From Cryobacterium sp. HLT2-28 (GTDB lineage Bacteria; Actinomycetota; Actinomycetes; Actinomycetales; Microbacteriaceae), in contig NZ_SOFH01000032.1 in NCBI RefSeq assembly GCF_004402495.1, positions 21,432 through 70,307 on the forward strand: DNA of 48,876 nucleotides, read 5' to 3'. This document shows positions 1 through 7,343 of this stretch, one piece after another (positions within the stretch are counted from its first letter, which is position 1; every line of letters starts with the position of its first letter). Under the pieces are notes generated by a model. The model was not told where the DNA came from. It worked only from the letters and a program-made list of their open reading frames with translations, and did no database searches. Position numbers and translations under genes: made by a program.

Positions 1-108
1 GCCAACCCTGCCGACCCTTCCGAGAATGGCAACCCTGCCGACCCCTCCGAGAATGTCAACCCGGCCAACCCTTCCGCGCGTGCCAACCCGGCCAACTCTT
101 CCGACCCT
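1..108. repeat. 27-bp in-frame tandem array (4 units)
   Basis: Four 27-bp units start at 1, 28, 55 and 82 and encode a nine-residue repeat ending PSEN or similar (consensus ANPADPSEN). The array sits in a loop just upstream of the NGSLMRT core motif of the ADP-ribosylglycohydrolase and may continue beyond the window edge. Units 1 and 2 are nearly identical and 3 and 4 are diverged, which suggests recent expansion by slippage. Confidence 0.8.
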
Positions 109-1848
109 GCCGACGACGCCGACCCCGCCTACGCCGACCCGCCCCGCCCCGCCCGGCCGTCCCACGCGGGCGCGGCATCGGCGGTGCGCCTCGTCGCCCA
201 GGCCCACCACGACCGACACGGCCGCAGCGGTGGCAACGGCTCGCTCATGCGCACTGCGCCGGTGGCCCTCGCCTTCCTCGACGACCCGGCCGGGCTCGCC
301 GAGACCGCCCGCGCGATCAGCGACCTCACCCACGTCGACCCGGATGCCGGCGACGCCTGCGTGCTCTGGTGCCTGGCGATCCGGCGCGCGGTGCTCTCGG
401 GCGAACTGAACGTGCGCGCCGGCCTCGAAGCCCTGCCCGCCACCCGGCGCGCTCTCTGGGAGTCCCGCCTCGTTGCCGCCGAGGCCGGCGCCCCGAGGGA
501 CTTCGACCGCAACGGCTGGGTCGTCGAGGCCCTGCAGGGAGCCTGGTCGGCCATCACCGAGCCGCTCCGCGAGGTCACCGACTGCGAGGGCGTGGTGCAG
601 GCCGACCATCTGCGGGAGTCCTTCGAGGGCGCCGTGCCGGCCGACCATCTGCGGGAGTCCTGGGCCGGCGCCGTGCCGGCCGACCACCTTCGGGAGTCCT
701 TCGAGGACGCGGTGCCGGCCGACCACCTTCGGGAGTCCTTCGAGGGCGTGGTGCCAGCCGACCATCTGCGGGAGTCCCTCGAGTGCGCCGTGCGCGGCGG
801 CCGCGACACCGACACGGTGGCCGCGATCGCCGGCGGCCTGCTCGGGGCCCGGTACGGGGCATCCGCGGTGCCGGCCCGGTGGCGGCGGATCGTGCACGGC
901 TGGCCGGGACTCCGCGCCGACGAGCTCGTGCGCCTCGGCGTGCTCGCCGCCCGCGCCACCGGTCGTCGACCGGCCGTGGCCGGTCGCGCCCCGTTCGCCG
1001 ATCGCGCCCGCCGGGCCGACGTCGCCATTCTCGCCGGCCGGGCGAGCCTCGAGGCCGCGGCCGGCGGTCGCGCCGACGACGGTCGACCCGGCCCCGGTGG
1101 TCGAGCCCGTCGAGACCCCGCAACTCCCGACCGTCGTGACCCGGCGCACCCCGACACCCGCGCCCCGGGCGCGCTCGACCGCCGGGACCCGACCCGCCCC
1201 GACCGTCGCGACCCGCTCGTTCCCGACCGCCGCGACCCGCTCGTTCTCGACCGTCGCGACCCCCTCACTCCCGACCGCCGGGCCGCCCTCGCCGACCAGG
1301 CCCAGGGCGATTCCACGGCACCGGACCGCCGCCCCCGCCGCGACCGCGCCAACACCACCTGGCCGGCCGCCGACCGCCTGTCCTACGCCACCTCCGGCGA
1401 CATCTCGACCCTGGTGCGGCATCCGCACGACCCCGGCGTGTGGCTCGGCGCGATCGGCGCCCTCGACGCGCTTCCGGCCGAGATCGACGCCGTGGTGTCG
1501 CTCTGCCGGGTGGGCCGCGGCCAGGTGCCCGCGCGCATCCGGCCGGAGAACCGGGTGGCGGTCTGGCTGGTCGACGAGGTCGACCCGCGGGCCAACCCCA
1601 ATCTCAGCTTCGTGCTCGGCGACACCGTCGACGCGATCGCGGCGCTGCGGGCCGAGGGACGCACCGTGCTCGTGCACTGCGTGCAGGCGATCAGCCGCAC
1701 CCCCACGGTCGGCGCCCTCTACGCGGCGCGGCACCGGGGCGTGCCGATCCACCAGGCGCTGCGCGAGGTGACGGATGCCCTCCCGCACGCCAACCCGAAC
1801 GCCACGTTCGTCGAGGCGCTCATCCCCAGGACGATGGGCGGTTTCTGA
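1..1848 (+). CDS. ADP-ribosylglycohydrolase / protein-phosphatase-like fusion (5' truncated)
   Basis: The frame is open from base 1 to the TGA at 1846-1848, so the start lies outside the window (615 residues visible). Residues 79-88 (NGSLMRTAPV) and 267-277 (GRDTDTVAAIA) match the conserved core and metal-binding C-terminal motif of DraG-type ADP-ribosylglycohydrolases, which remove ADP-ribose from proteins or metabolites using two Mg ions. From about residue 465 a second domain begins; it contains HC-VQAIS-R at 559-566, the CX5R loop of dual-specificity phosphatases, with a following Thr. Between and inside the domains lie three in-frame tandem arrays (periods 27, 39 and 24 bp). The domain calls are firm. 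The substrate is unknown, and the fusion could be a regulator that removes both ADP-ribosyl and phosphoryl groups. Confidence 0.82.
   Translation, partial: ANPADPSENGNPADPSENVNPANPSARANPANSSDPADDADPAYADPPRPARPSHAGAASAVRLVAQAHHDRHGRSGGNGSLMRTAPVALAFLDDPAGLAETARAISDLTHVDPDAGDACVLWCLAIRRAVLSGELNVRAGLEALPATRRALWESRLVAAEAGAPRDFDRNGWVVEALQGAWSAITEPLREVTDCEGVVQADHLRESFEGAVPADHLRESWAGAVPADHLRESFEDAVPADHLRESFEGVVPADHLRESLECAVRGGRDTDTVAAIAGGLLGARYGASAVPARWRRIVHGWPGLRADELVRLGVLAARATGRRPAVAGRAPFADRARRADVAILAGRASLEAAAGGRADDGRPGPGGRARRDPATPDRRDPAHPDTRAPGALDRRDPTRPDRRDPLVPDRRDPLVLDRRDPLTPDRRAALADQAQGDSTAPDRRPRRDRANTTWPAADRLSYATSGDISTLVRHPHDPGVWLGAIGALDALPAEIDAVVSLCRVGRGQVPARIRPENRVAVWLVDEVDPRANPNLSFVLGDTVDAIAALRAEGRTVLVHCVQAISRTPTVGALYAARHRGVPIHQALREVTDALPHANPNATFVEALIPRTMGGF
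595..789. repeat. 39-bp in-frame tandem array (5 units)
   Basis: Five consecutive 39-bp units (595, 634, 673, 712, 751) encode the 13-residue repeat V-[QP]-A-D-H-L-R-E-S-x-x-x-[AV]. The last unit runs directly into the RGGRDTDT metal motif. In ordinary family members a single ADHLREALE-like helix occupies this place, so a core helix appears to have been copied five times inside the enzyme. Confidence 0.9.
1094..1118. repeat. REP-like GGTGGTCGAG...GTCGAGACC element inside the linker of the fusion gene
   Basis: This matches the GGTGGTCGAGCTTGTCGAGACC-type element clustered at 5268-5474, except that CTT is CCG-like here. It lies inside the coding linker between the hydrolase and phosphatase domains, so an intergenic repeat seems to have been domesticated as coding sequence. 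Confidence 0.6.
1129..1296. repeat. 24-bp in-frame tandem array (7 units) in the interdomain linker
   Basis: Seven 24-bp units from 1129 encode eight-residue repeats of the form D-[RT]-R-[DA]-P-x-x-[PL] (DRRDPLVP type). The array is highly charged and proline-rich, consistent with a disordered spacer between the hydrolase and phosphatase domains. Confidence 0.8.
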
Positions 1849-1938
1849 GGCCGCCCGCCGCCCGCTTCCCGACCACCGCGCGCTCTCCCGGCGCACCTTA
1901 CGGAAGCGGGCGCACCGTGTAACCTGCGCCCGCTTCTC

Positions 1939-2037
1939 AAACCTGCGCCGCGAGCGTTCAACCATGCGCCGCGAGCGCTTAAACCTGCGCCGCGAGCGCT
2001 CAACCCTGCGCCGCGAGCGCTCAACCATGCGCCGAGA
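1939..2037. repeat. 21-bp intergenic tandem repeat
   Basis: Four complete 21-bp units start at 1939, 1960, 1981 and 2002 (core CTGCGCCGCGAGCG), followed by a partial unit at 2023. They lie in the gap after the fusion gene and just upstream of the promoter-like sequence at 2055-2083. A diverged unit can be seen from 1918. No coding role is evident. Confidence 0.8.
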
Positions 2038-2054
2038 TGCGCCCAGTTCGCCCA

Positions 2055-2083
2055 TTGTCGCCCCGGGACCCCGAGGCTACACT
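2055..2083 (+). promoter_or_regulatory. Candidate sigma-70 promoter of the protease/ATP-grasp operon
   Basis: TTGTCG at 2055-2060 is followed after 17 bp by TACACT at 2078-2083, a good actinobacterial housekeeping promoter fit. It would give a leader of about 85 nt before the ATG at 2177. It is inferred from sequence only. Confidence 0.5.
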
Positions 2084-2176
2084 GGCCCGTAACCGCAGGG
2101 GATCAGACGACGTGAGCGCGTCCGTGCCTCGCGGGCACAACGGAATCCCGGTGTGCACAACGCCGGGGAGGACGCC

Positions 2177-2476
2177 ATGAATCGCGATGACCTCGTCGGC
2201 ATCTGGATCCACTCCCACGAAGAAAGCCGCGACGGGGCTCAGGTCTATCGACCTGGGGCTTACCCTTTCCCGCCATCCCGCGGACGGACATCCTTCACCC
2301 TGCGCGCCGACGGCAGCGCCCTCACCGGCCAACCTGGTCCGGATGATCGGGGCACGTCCGCCGACGGCAGCTGGCGACTTGATGGCACCGTCCTCGCCCT
2401 GCGTAGTCCCGAAGGGACTGCACGATATGAGGTGCTGGCTGCAGACGGGCAACATCTGGAGCTGCGACCGGCCTGA
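2177..2476 (+). CDS. Small uncharacterised protein (lipocalin-like fold suspected)
   Basis: This gene encodes 99 aa. The start at 2177 is preferred over 2153 because GGGGAGGA (2165-2172) sits just upstream of it. The protein opens with RDDLVGIWIHSHEE and has a YRP...FPPSRGR...F.LRADGS pattern, followed by alternating strands ending LELRPA. This resembles small one-domain actinobacterial hypothetical proteins with a G-x-W start, as in lipocalin-like folds. There is no signal peptide and no Cys. It is the first gene of the likely operon, 25 bp before the metalloprotease. It might be a binding or immunity partner, but no function is known. Confidence 0.72.
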   Translation: MNRDDLVGIWIHSHEESRDGAQVYRPGAYPFPPSRGRTSFTLRADGSALTGQPGPDDRGTSADGSWRLDGTVLALRSPEGTARYEVLAADGQHLELRPA

Positions 2477-2501
2477 CTCCTTGAAGTGAAGGAGGCCAGA
2501 A

Positions 2502-4205
2502 ATGGCTGTCAAAGAAAAAGACCCAGGAATCACCGAAGAAGATCTGCCCGCGCGACGCTCGTGTGGCACCAGCGAGGTCAATGAGCGTCTGATGCGCACG
2601 GTCGACGGTTACGCCGAGGCTCGCGCGGAAATCGAGAATCGCACGTCCCGCGTGCTCGATGCGGGGGTGGCGCTCCGAACGGGGTGCACCCAGATCCCCG
2701 TCGTGGTGCACGTCGTTTACCGCAACGCCGCGGAAAATGTGTCGGCCGCGCAGATCGACAGTCAGATCGCCGTGCTCAACGCGGACTTCCGGGCGACGAA
2801 TGCCGACAAGTCCTCCACGCCCCCGGTCTTCCAACCGCTGATCGGCGACGCGAGGGTGACGTTCAAGCTCGCGACCACCGATCCGTCGGGCAACCCGACC
2901 GACGGCATCACCCGCACCTCCACCACGACGACTCCGTTCAGCTCCGCGACCGACAATGTGAAGTCGGCCGCCACGGGCGGGGCGGACCCGTGGCCGTCGG
3001 ACAAGTACCTCAACCTGTGGGTCTGCGGCAATCTGCGCAGCGGCTCAGGCCAGGCGCTGCTGGGTTACGCGCAGTTCCCCGGCGGTCCGGCCGCCACCGA
3101 CGGGGTGGTCCTCGTGCACACCGGCTTCGGCAGCACGGGAACCGCCGCGTCGCCGTATGACCTGGGGCGGTCGGCCACCCACGAGATCGGCCACTGGCTC
3201 AACCTGCGGCACATCTGGGGTGACGACGGCACCGGATGCTCCGGCAGCGACTTCGTTGCCGACACCCCCAACCAGGCCGGGCCGAACTACGGGGCGCCGG
3301 CGTTCCCGCATCCGTCCTGCTCCAACGGCCCCAACGGCGACCTGTTCATGAACTACATGGACTACACCGACGACCGGGCGATGTTCATGTTCACTCAGGG
3401 GCAGGCCGACCGGATGCAGGCGGCTCTCGACGGTCCCCGATCGAGCATCGGGGTCAGCGGGCCGTGCATCGGCAAGCCGGTCAAGGAGTTCGTGAAGGAC
3501 CTGCCGAAGGACCACCCGAAGGACATCATCAAGGAGAACCCGAAGGACTTCGCCAAGGATCTCCCGAAGGACTTCGTGAAGGACAAGCCCAAGGACCTCG
3601 TGAAGGACAACCCGAAGGACCTGATCAAGGACGGCCCGAAGGACTTCGTGAAGGACAAGCCCAAGGACCTCGTGAAGGACAACCCGAAGGAGTTCTCGAA
3701 GGACATCGTGAAGGACAAGCCGAAGGAGGGTGTCAAGGACCGGCCGAAGGAGTTCGCCAAGGACTTCGTGAAGGACCGGCCGAAAGACCTGATCAAGGAC
3801 CGGCCGAAGGACCTCGTCAAGGACCGGCCGAAGGACCTGGGCAAGGACTTCATCGACGACATCCCCAAGCAGCTCCGCGACCCCGTCAAGGAGCTCGGCG
3901 GCGAAATCGGGCCGATCGATCCGGTTCCGCTGGGCAACCCGCCGTTCACCGGTCCGCTCACCGGTCCGTTCGGCGGCGGTGCGACGCCGTTCGTGATCGG
4001 CACCGGCCGCGACAACGTGCCGGACGAATCCCAGGTCGAGCAGGGTGACCCCATGAGCTCGCTGATGGGTATCCTGCAGCAGCTCGGCGCCATCCTCGCC
4101 GACTACTCGAGTGCCGCTGAGGCCGGTGAGCTCACCGCCGCCGATGTGGCGCGCTGGCAGCAGCTCGCCGGTGTCTATGTCCAGATCATTGCACTCCTGG
4201 GCTGA
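2502..4205 (+). CDS. M43 (pappalysin/cytophagalysin-like) zinc metalloprotease with Lys-Asp tetrad repeat tail
   Basis: This gene encodes 567 aa, with AAGGAGG ahead of the ATG. Residues 20-323 form an M43 peptidase: an RRSCGT entry motif, the zinc motif HEIGHWLNLRH at 227-237 followed by IWGDD, and a Met-turn MNYMDY near 283. Zinc ligands and catalytic Glu228 are intact. Family members are usually secreted, yet no signal peptide is visible here. Residues 328-451 are 31 uninterrupted K[D/E]xx tetrads, often alternating hydrophobic and x-Pro pairs, followed by a Gly/Pro-rich stretch and an acidic/Ala helical C-terminus. The gene lies between a small protein and an MvdD-like ATP-grasp ligase. 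I infer, without proof, that the Lys/Asp tail is the ligase substrate. The alternative is a plain charged spacer. Confidence 0.9.
   Translation: MAVKEKDPGITEEDLPARRSCGTSEVNERLMRTVDGYAEARAEIENRTSRVLDAGVALRTGCTQIPVVVHVVYRNAAENVSAAQIDSQIAVLNADFRATNADKSSTPPVFQPLIGDARVTFKLATTDPSGNPTDGITRTSTTTTPFSSATDNVKSAATGGADPWPSDKYLNLWVCGNLRSGSGQALLGYAQFPGGPAATDGVVLVHTGFGSTGTAASPYDLGRSATHEIGHWLNLRHIWGDDGTGCSGSDFVADTPNQAGPNYGAPAFPHPSCSNGPNGDLFMNYMDYTDDRAMFMFTQGQADRMQAALDGPRSSIGVSGPCIGKPVKEFVKDLPKDHPKDIIKENPKDFAKDLPKDFVKDKPKDLVKDNPKDLIKDGPKDFVKDKPKDLVKDNPKEFSKDIVKDKPKEGVKDRPKEFAKDFVKDRPKDLIKDRPKDLVKDRPKDLGKDFIDDIPKQLRDPVKELGGEIGPIDPVPLGNPPFTGPLTGPFGGGATPFVIGTGRDNVPDESQVEQGDPMSSLMGILQQLGAILADYSSAAEAGELTAADVARWQQLAGVYVQIIALLG
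3483..3854. repeat. 12/24-bp tandem array encoding 31 K[D/E]xx tetrads
   Basis: There are 31 consecutive 12-bp units, each encoding Lys, then Asp or Glu, then two variable residues. The variable pair tends to alternate between hydrophobic (FV, LV, LI) and x-Pro (KP, NP, RP), giving a 24-bp super-period. Lys stays in register at every fourth residue for 124 residues. Synonymous variation between units argues for selection on the protein rather than fresh slippage alone. Confidence 0.95.
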
Positions 4206-4224
4206 GCACGACCGCTCCGTGACT

Positions 4225-4259
4225 GCCGCCGGGGCACAGGCAGACTGTGCCCCGGCGGC
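4225..4259 (+). terminator. Perfect 15-bp hairpin between protease and ATP-grasp genes
   Basis: The arm 4225-4239 is perfectly complementary to 4245-4259, with a five-base loop at 4240-4244. No U-tract follows, and the GTG of the next gene starts 15 bases later. It is more likely a partial terminator, RNA-processing site or mRNA-stability hairpin than a full stop, and it could lower ligase expression relative to the protease. Confidence 0.7.
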
Positions 4260-4274
4260 GGGCAGGCGCGCGTC

Positions 4275-5231
4275 GTGATTCTCATCGTCAGCTTTCCCGA
4301 CAATAAGCACGTCACCCGGGTGCTCGAGCACATCACCCGGCCGACCACCGTGTTCGACATCGCGGACTTCCCCGTGCGCTCCCTCCTCAACGTCGAGTTC
4401 AGCGGCGTGGTCGACGGCGCCGACCGTCTCGCGTTCACGCCGCCAGGCATGGCGGAGATCAACCTGGCCGAGATCGGCGCGGTCTGGTTCCGGCGCATCC
4501 GCCCGATCGGGCTCGAACCGGCGTTGACGGATGCGACGAGCCGGCTCTTCGCCTGGTCGGAGAGCACCGAGGCGCTCACCGGCCTGTGGCACGCGATGGA
4601 GTGCTTCTGGATGAACCCGCCCGCCGCCGACGAGGCCGGCCAGCGCAAGATCCGGCAGCTGCAAGTGGCCCGGCAGGTGGGCCTGTCCGTGCCGGAGACC
4701 CTGATCACGAACGATCCCGTGCGGGCGGCGGCCTTCATCGATCAGCGCGCGGAGGGCACGGTGATCCGCAAGGCCTTCCGCAACATCGCCGAGGCCCCGC
4801 GGTCGACGGCGGTGGTCACCGCGGAGGACCGGGCGCACATCGACGATGTGCGCTACGCGCCGGTCACCTTCCAGCAGTTCGTGCCCGCCGACCTCGACCT
4901 GCGGGTGATCGTCATCGAGCAGGAGATCTTCGCGGCCTCGATTCGCTCCGAGCCGGAGTACCGCACCGACTACCGGCTGGGCATCGGCTCCGCGGAGTTC
5001 AACCCATACCAGCTGCCGCACGACGTCGCCTCGGCGCTGCTCGCCCTGCACGCCCGGCTCGGCCTCGCCTACGGCGCCTCGGACTTCCGGGTCACCCCGG
5101 ACGGTGAGCACGTCTTCCTCGAGGTGAACCCGGGCGGCGAATACCTCTTCGCGAGCGACCGCACCGGCCAGCCGGTGCCGCAGGCCATCGCGGCGAGCCT
5201 CGAGCGTCACGATCGGGACCACGCCGGCTGA
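4275..5231 (+). CDS. MvdC/MvdD-like ATP-grasp ligase (graspetide-type peptide maturase family)
   Basis: This gene encodes 318 aa from a GTG start with a weak ribosome site. The N-terminal pre-ATP-grasp region holds VWFRR (70-74). It is followed by FWMNPPAADEAGQRKIRQL (111-129) and GLSVPETLITNDP (136-148), the W-N-P / K-x-QL-x-x-A / G-x-x-VP-x-T-x-x-TN signature of ATP-grasp ribosomal peptide maturases. TVIRKAF (162-168) supplies the ATP Lys, DLDLRVIVI (206-214) and DFRVTPDGEHVFLEVNPGG (270-288) the metal/ATP acidic residues. Family enzymes join Asp/Glu side chains to Lys or Ser/Thr side chains of a ribosomal precursor. No classical small precursor lies next to it; the upstream protease carries a Lys/Asp repeat tail instead. 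Family confidence is high and the substrate is inferred. Confidence 0.87.
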   Translation: MILIVSFPDNKHVTRVLEHITRPTTVFDIADFPVRSLLNVEFSGVVDGADRLAFTPPGMAEINLAEIGAVWFRRIRPIGLEPALTDATSRLFAWSESTEALTGLWHAMECFWMNPPAADEAGQRKIRQLQVARQVGLSVPETLITNDPVRAAAFIDQRAEGTVIRKAFRNIAEAPRSTAVVTAEDRAHIDDVRYAPVTFQQFVPADLDLRVIVIEQEIFAASIRSEPEYRTDYRLGIGSAEFNPYQLPHDVASALLALHARLGLAYGASDFRVTPDGEHVFLEVNPGGEYLFASDRTGQPVPQAIAASLERHDRDHAG

Positions 5232-5267
5232 CCCGCGCCCCAGCGCCCAGCCCCCGCCCAGCTCGAG

Positions 5268-5474
5268 CCCCCGGTGGTCGAGCCCCCGGTGGTCGAGCCC
5301 CCGGTGGTCGAGCCCCCGGTGGTCGAGCTTGTCGAGACCAGGCCCCTCGGCGCTCGACCAAGTCGGTGGTCGAGCTTGTCGAGACCCCCGCGACCCCGAG
5401 ATCGCCTCACCGTGATTTCGACAAGCTCAATCACCGAGACCCCCGCGACCCCGGTGGTCGAGCTTGTCGAGACC
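5268..5474. repeat. Cluster of REP-like GGTGGTCGAG / GTCGAGACC elements
   Basis: Four 15-bp tandem units (CCCCCGGTGGTCGAG) start near 5268. They are followed by full elements with core GGTCGAGCTTGTCGAGACC ending at about 5338, 5386 and 5474, and by one inverted copy at 5412-5435. The cluster fills the gap between the ATP-grasp gene and the FAD oxidoreductase. Further copies lie at 1094 and 45403. Such elements are widespread between genes in Micrococcales. Confidence 0.85.
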
Positions 5475-5548
5475 CCCGAGACCCGGCACTATCGCATCAT
5501 CCCGCCCGGTTCTACCATGTACTCCGTGGACGCGAAGAAGCAGACGCC

Positions 5549-6961
5549 ATGACCATGCTGGCGACGATCAGCAGCGGCCGCGTCGACGTCGATGAGCGCG
5601 CGGTGGCCGACCTCGCCGCGCACCTGCGCGGCGAGCTGATCCAACCCCGCGACGCGGCCTACGACCAGGCGCGCCGAGTGTGGAACGGCTCGATCAGCCG
5701 ATTCCCCGGCCTGATCGCCCGGTGCGCCTCCCGCGACGATGTGAGTGCCGCGGTTCGCTTCGCCCGAGGCAATGACGTGCTGGTGGCGGTGCGCGGCGGC
5801 GGGCACAGCTTTCCCGGATACTCCGTCTGCGACGACGGACTGGTCATCGACCTGTCGCCGATCCACGGCATCCGGGTTGATCCCGACGCCCGCACGGCGA
5901 GCGTGCAGGCCGGGGCGCTGCTCGGCGATCTGGACCGCGCCACCCAGCAGCACGGGCTCGCGGTGCCGTCGGGGATCGTGACCCACACCGGTGTCGCCGG
6001 GCTGACCCTCGGCGGCGGCCTCGGCTGGCTGATGCGCAAGCACGGGCTGACCATCGACCAGCTGCTGTCGGTCGGCATGGTCACGGCCGACGGCGAGTTC
6101 GTGCGGGCGAGCGCCACCGAGAACCCCGAGCTGTTCTGGGGAGTGCGCGGAGGCGGCGGCAACTTCGGGATCGTCACCGAGTTCGAGTTCCGGCTGAACC
6201 CGGTCGGCCCGATCCTTATGGCCGGGCCGGTCTTCTGGCCCGGGACCGAGTCGGTGAAGGTGCTGCGTTTCTACCGCGACTGGATTGCCGAGGCGCCCGA
6301 CGACCTGATGACCATGGTGGTGCACCGCCGCGCCCCCGATGTCGACTGGATGCCGTCCGACCTGCGCGGACAGCCCGTCGTCGCCGTCGTCAGCTGCTTC
6401 GCGGGGTCGGTGGAGGACGGCGAAGAAGTGATGAAGCCGCTGAAGGCGTTCGGCCACCCGGTACTGGATCTGTGCCGGCCGAAGCCGTTCCTGGAACACC
6501 AGGCCATGTTCGACCCCAGCTACCCGCCCGGCCGGTGGTACTACATGCGGTCCTGCGATGTCGCCGAGCTCACCGACGAGGTCATCGACATCACGGCCGA
6601 TCACGCGGCCAGGATCACGTCGCCGCTGACCGCATTCCCGATCTGGCAGGGTGGGGGAGCTGCGGCCCGCGTGCCCGAAGACGACACCGCGTTCCACGGA
6701 CGCGCCGCCGGCCACACGTTCAACATTAACGCCGCCACCGAGGGCCCCGACGGGTTCGACCGGGAACGCGACTGGGTGCGCAATTTCTGGTCGGACCTCG
6801 AGCCCTTCCACACCAGCGTCTACGTGAACTTTCTGATGGACGAGGGCGAAGAGCGGGTTCGGCAGGCGTACGGCGAGGCGAAGTACACCCGGCTCCGTGC
6901 CCTCAAACGCGCCTGGGATCCGGAGAACTTCTTCCGGCTGAACCAGAACATCGCGCCTTAG
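5549..6961 (+). CDS. FAD-linked oxidoreductase, berberine-bridge (BBE) type
   Basis: This gene encodes 470 aa; the ATG at 5549 is the first start giving the usual N-terminus. The FAD-binding PCMH domain (about 45-220) has RGGGHSFPGYS with His86, the residue that carries covalent 8-alpha-FAD in this family. The bicovalent Cys position is THTG instead, so linkage is probably through His only. The motif LTLGGGLGWLMRKHGLTID follows, and the BBE C-terminal motif (YGEAKYTRLRALKRAWDPENFFRLNQNI) closes the protein. Relatives oxidise sugars, lactones or alkaloid-like alcohols with O2. There is no signal peptide. The gene stands alone, separated from the ATP-grasp operon by the repeat cluster, and its substrate is unknown. 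Confidence 0.88.
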   Translation: MTMLATISSGRVDVDERAVADLAAHLRGELIQPRDAAYDQARRVWNGSISRFPGLIARCASRDDVSAAVRFARGNDVLVAVRGGGHSFPGYSVCDDGLVIDLSPIHGIRVDPDARTASVQAGALLGDLDRATQQHGLAVPSGIVTHTGVAGLTLGGGLGWLMRKHGLTIDQLLSVGMVTADGEFVRASATENPELFWGVRGGGGNFGIVTEFEFRLNPVGPILMAGPVFWPGTESVKVLRFYRDWIAEAPDDLMTMVVHRRAPDVDWMPSDLRGQPVVAVVSCFAGSVEDGEEVMKPLKAFGHPVLDLCRPKPFLEHQAMFDPSYPPGRWYYMRSCDVAELTDEVIDITADHAARITSPLTAFPIWQGGGAAARVPEDDTAFHGRAAGHTFNINAATEGPDGFDRERDWVRNFWSDLEPFHTSVYVNFLMDEGEERVRQAYGEAKYTRLRALKRAWDPENFFRLNQNIAP

Positions 6962-7343
6962 CCCGCGTCAGCGTGACACCGTGGGGGGCTTGACCGCACG
7001 GCGACCACGGCACGAATGCCCTGGGTAGCGTTCGCGACGGCGCCCGGCTCCCGCGGGAGCCGCGCGATCGGGTAGCCCTGACCTGGGAACAGTTCGCGAT
7101 CGGTCCTCTCGGCCGACCGGCGTGCGCCGACGCGGGCTGTGTGCGGTGGAGAAGCGCTGAATGTCGGAGGCTCCCTCTGGATTCGGAATAGATCAAGTTG
7201 GATCGAATCCGTTCGACTCGCAGGGGGACTCCATGGAACACACACTTCACGTCGGCCACACTGGGGGCATGTCCCCACCTGCCAGCTGCGACAGAATCGA
7301 CCGTGGGGGTGAATTGTTCTACGCTTCCGCGAAGAAGTGGGGA
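6962..7343. other. Non-coding gap with an 18-bp perfect palindrome
   Basis: No convincing gene is seen. An open frame from 7161 reaches the NERD gene but lacks a ribosome site and family-like sequence. A perfect palindrome, CGGCTCCCGCGGGAGCCG, lies at 7045-7062, 83 bp after the oxidoreductase stop, and could act as a termination hairpin. Base composition drops in GC from about 7160, marking the edge of the accessory segment. Confidence 0.5.

Noticed and set aside
3045..5222. Long minus-strand open frame opposite the protease and ATP-grasp genes
   Set aside because: It is the complement of the K[D/E]xx tetrads and ATP-grasp gene, gives a VLHEVL-type repeat, and has no ribosome site or family match.
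5268..5340. Possible CRISPR array
   Set aside because: The 15-bp units are directly adjacent with no unique spacers, and no cas genes are near.
7045..7062. Regulatory site
   Set aside because: The GC palindrome has no partner copy in the window, so only a termination role is suggested.
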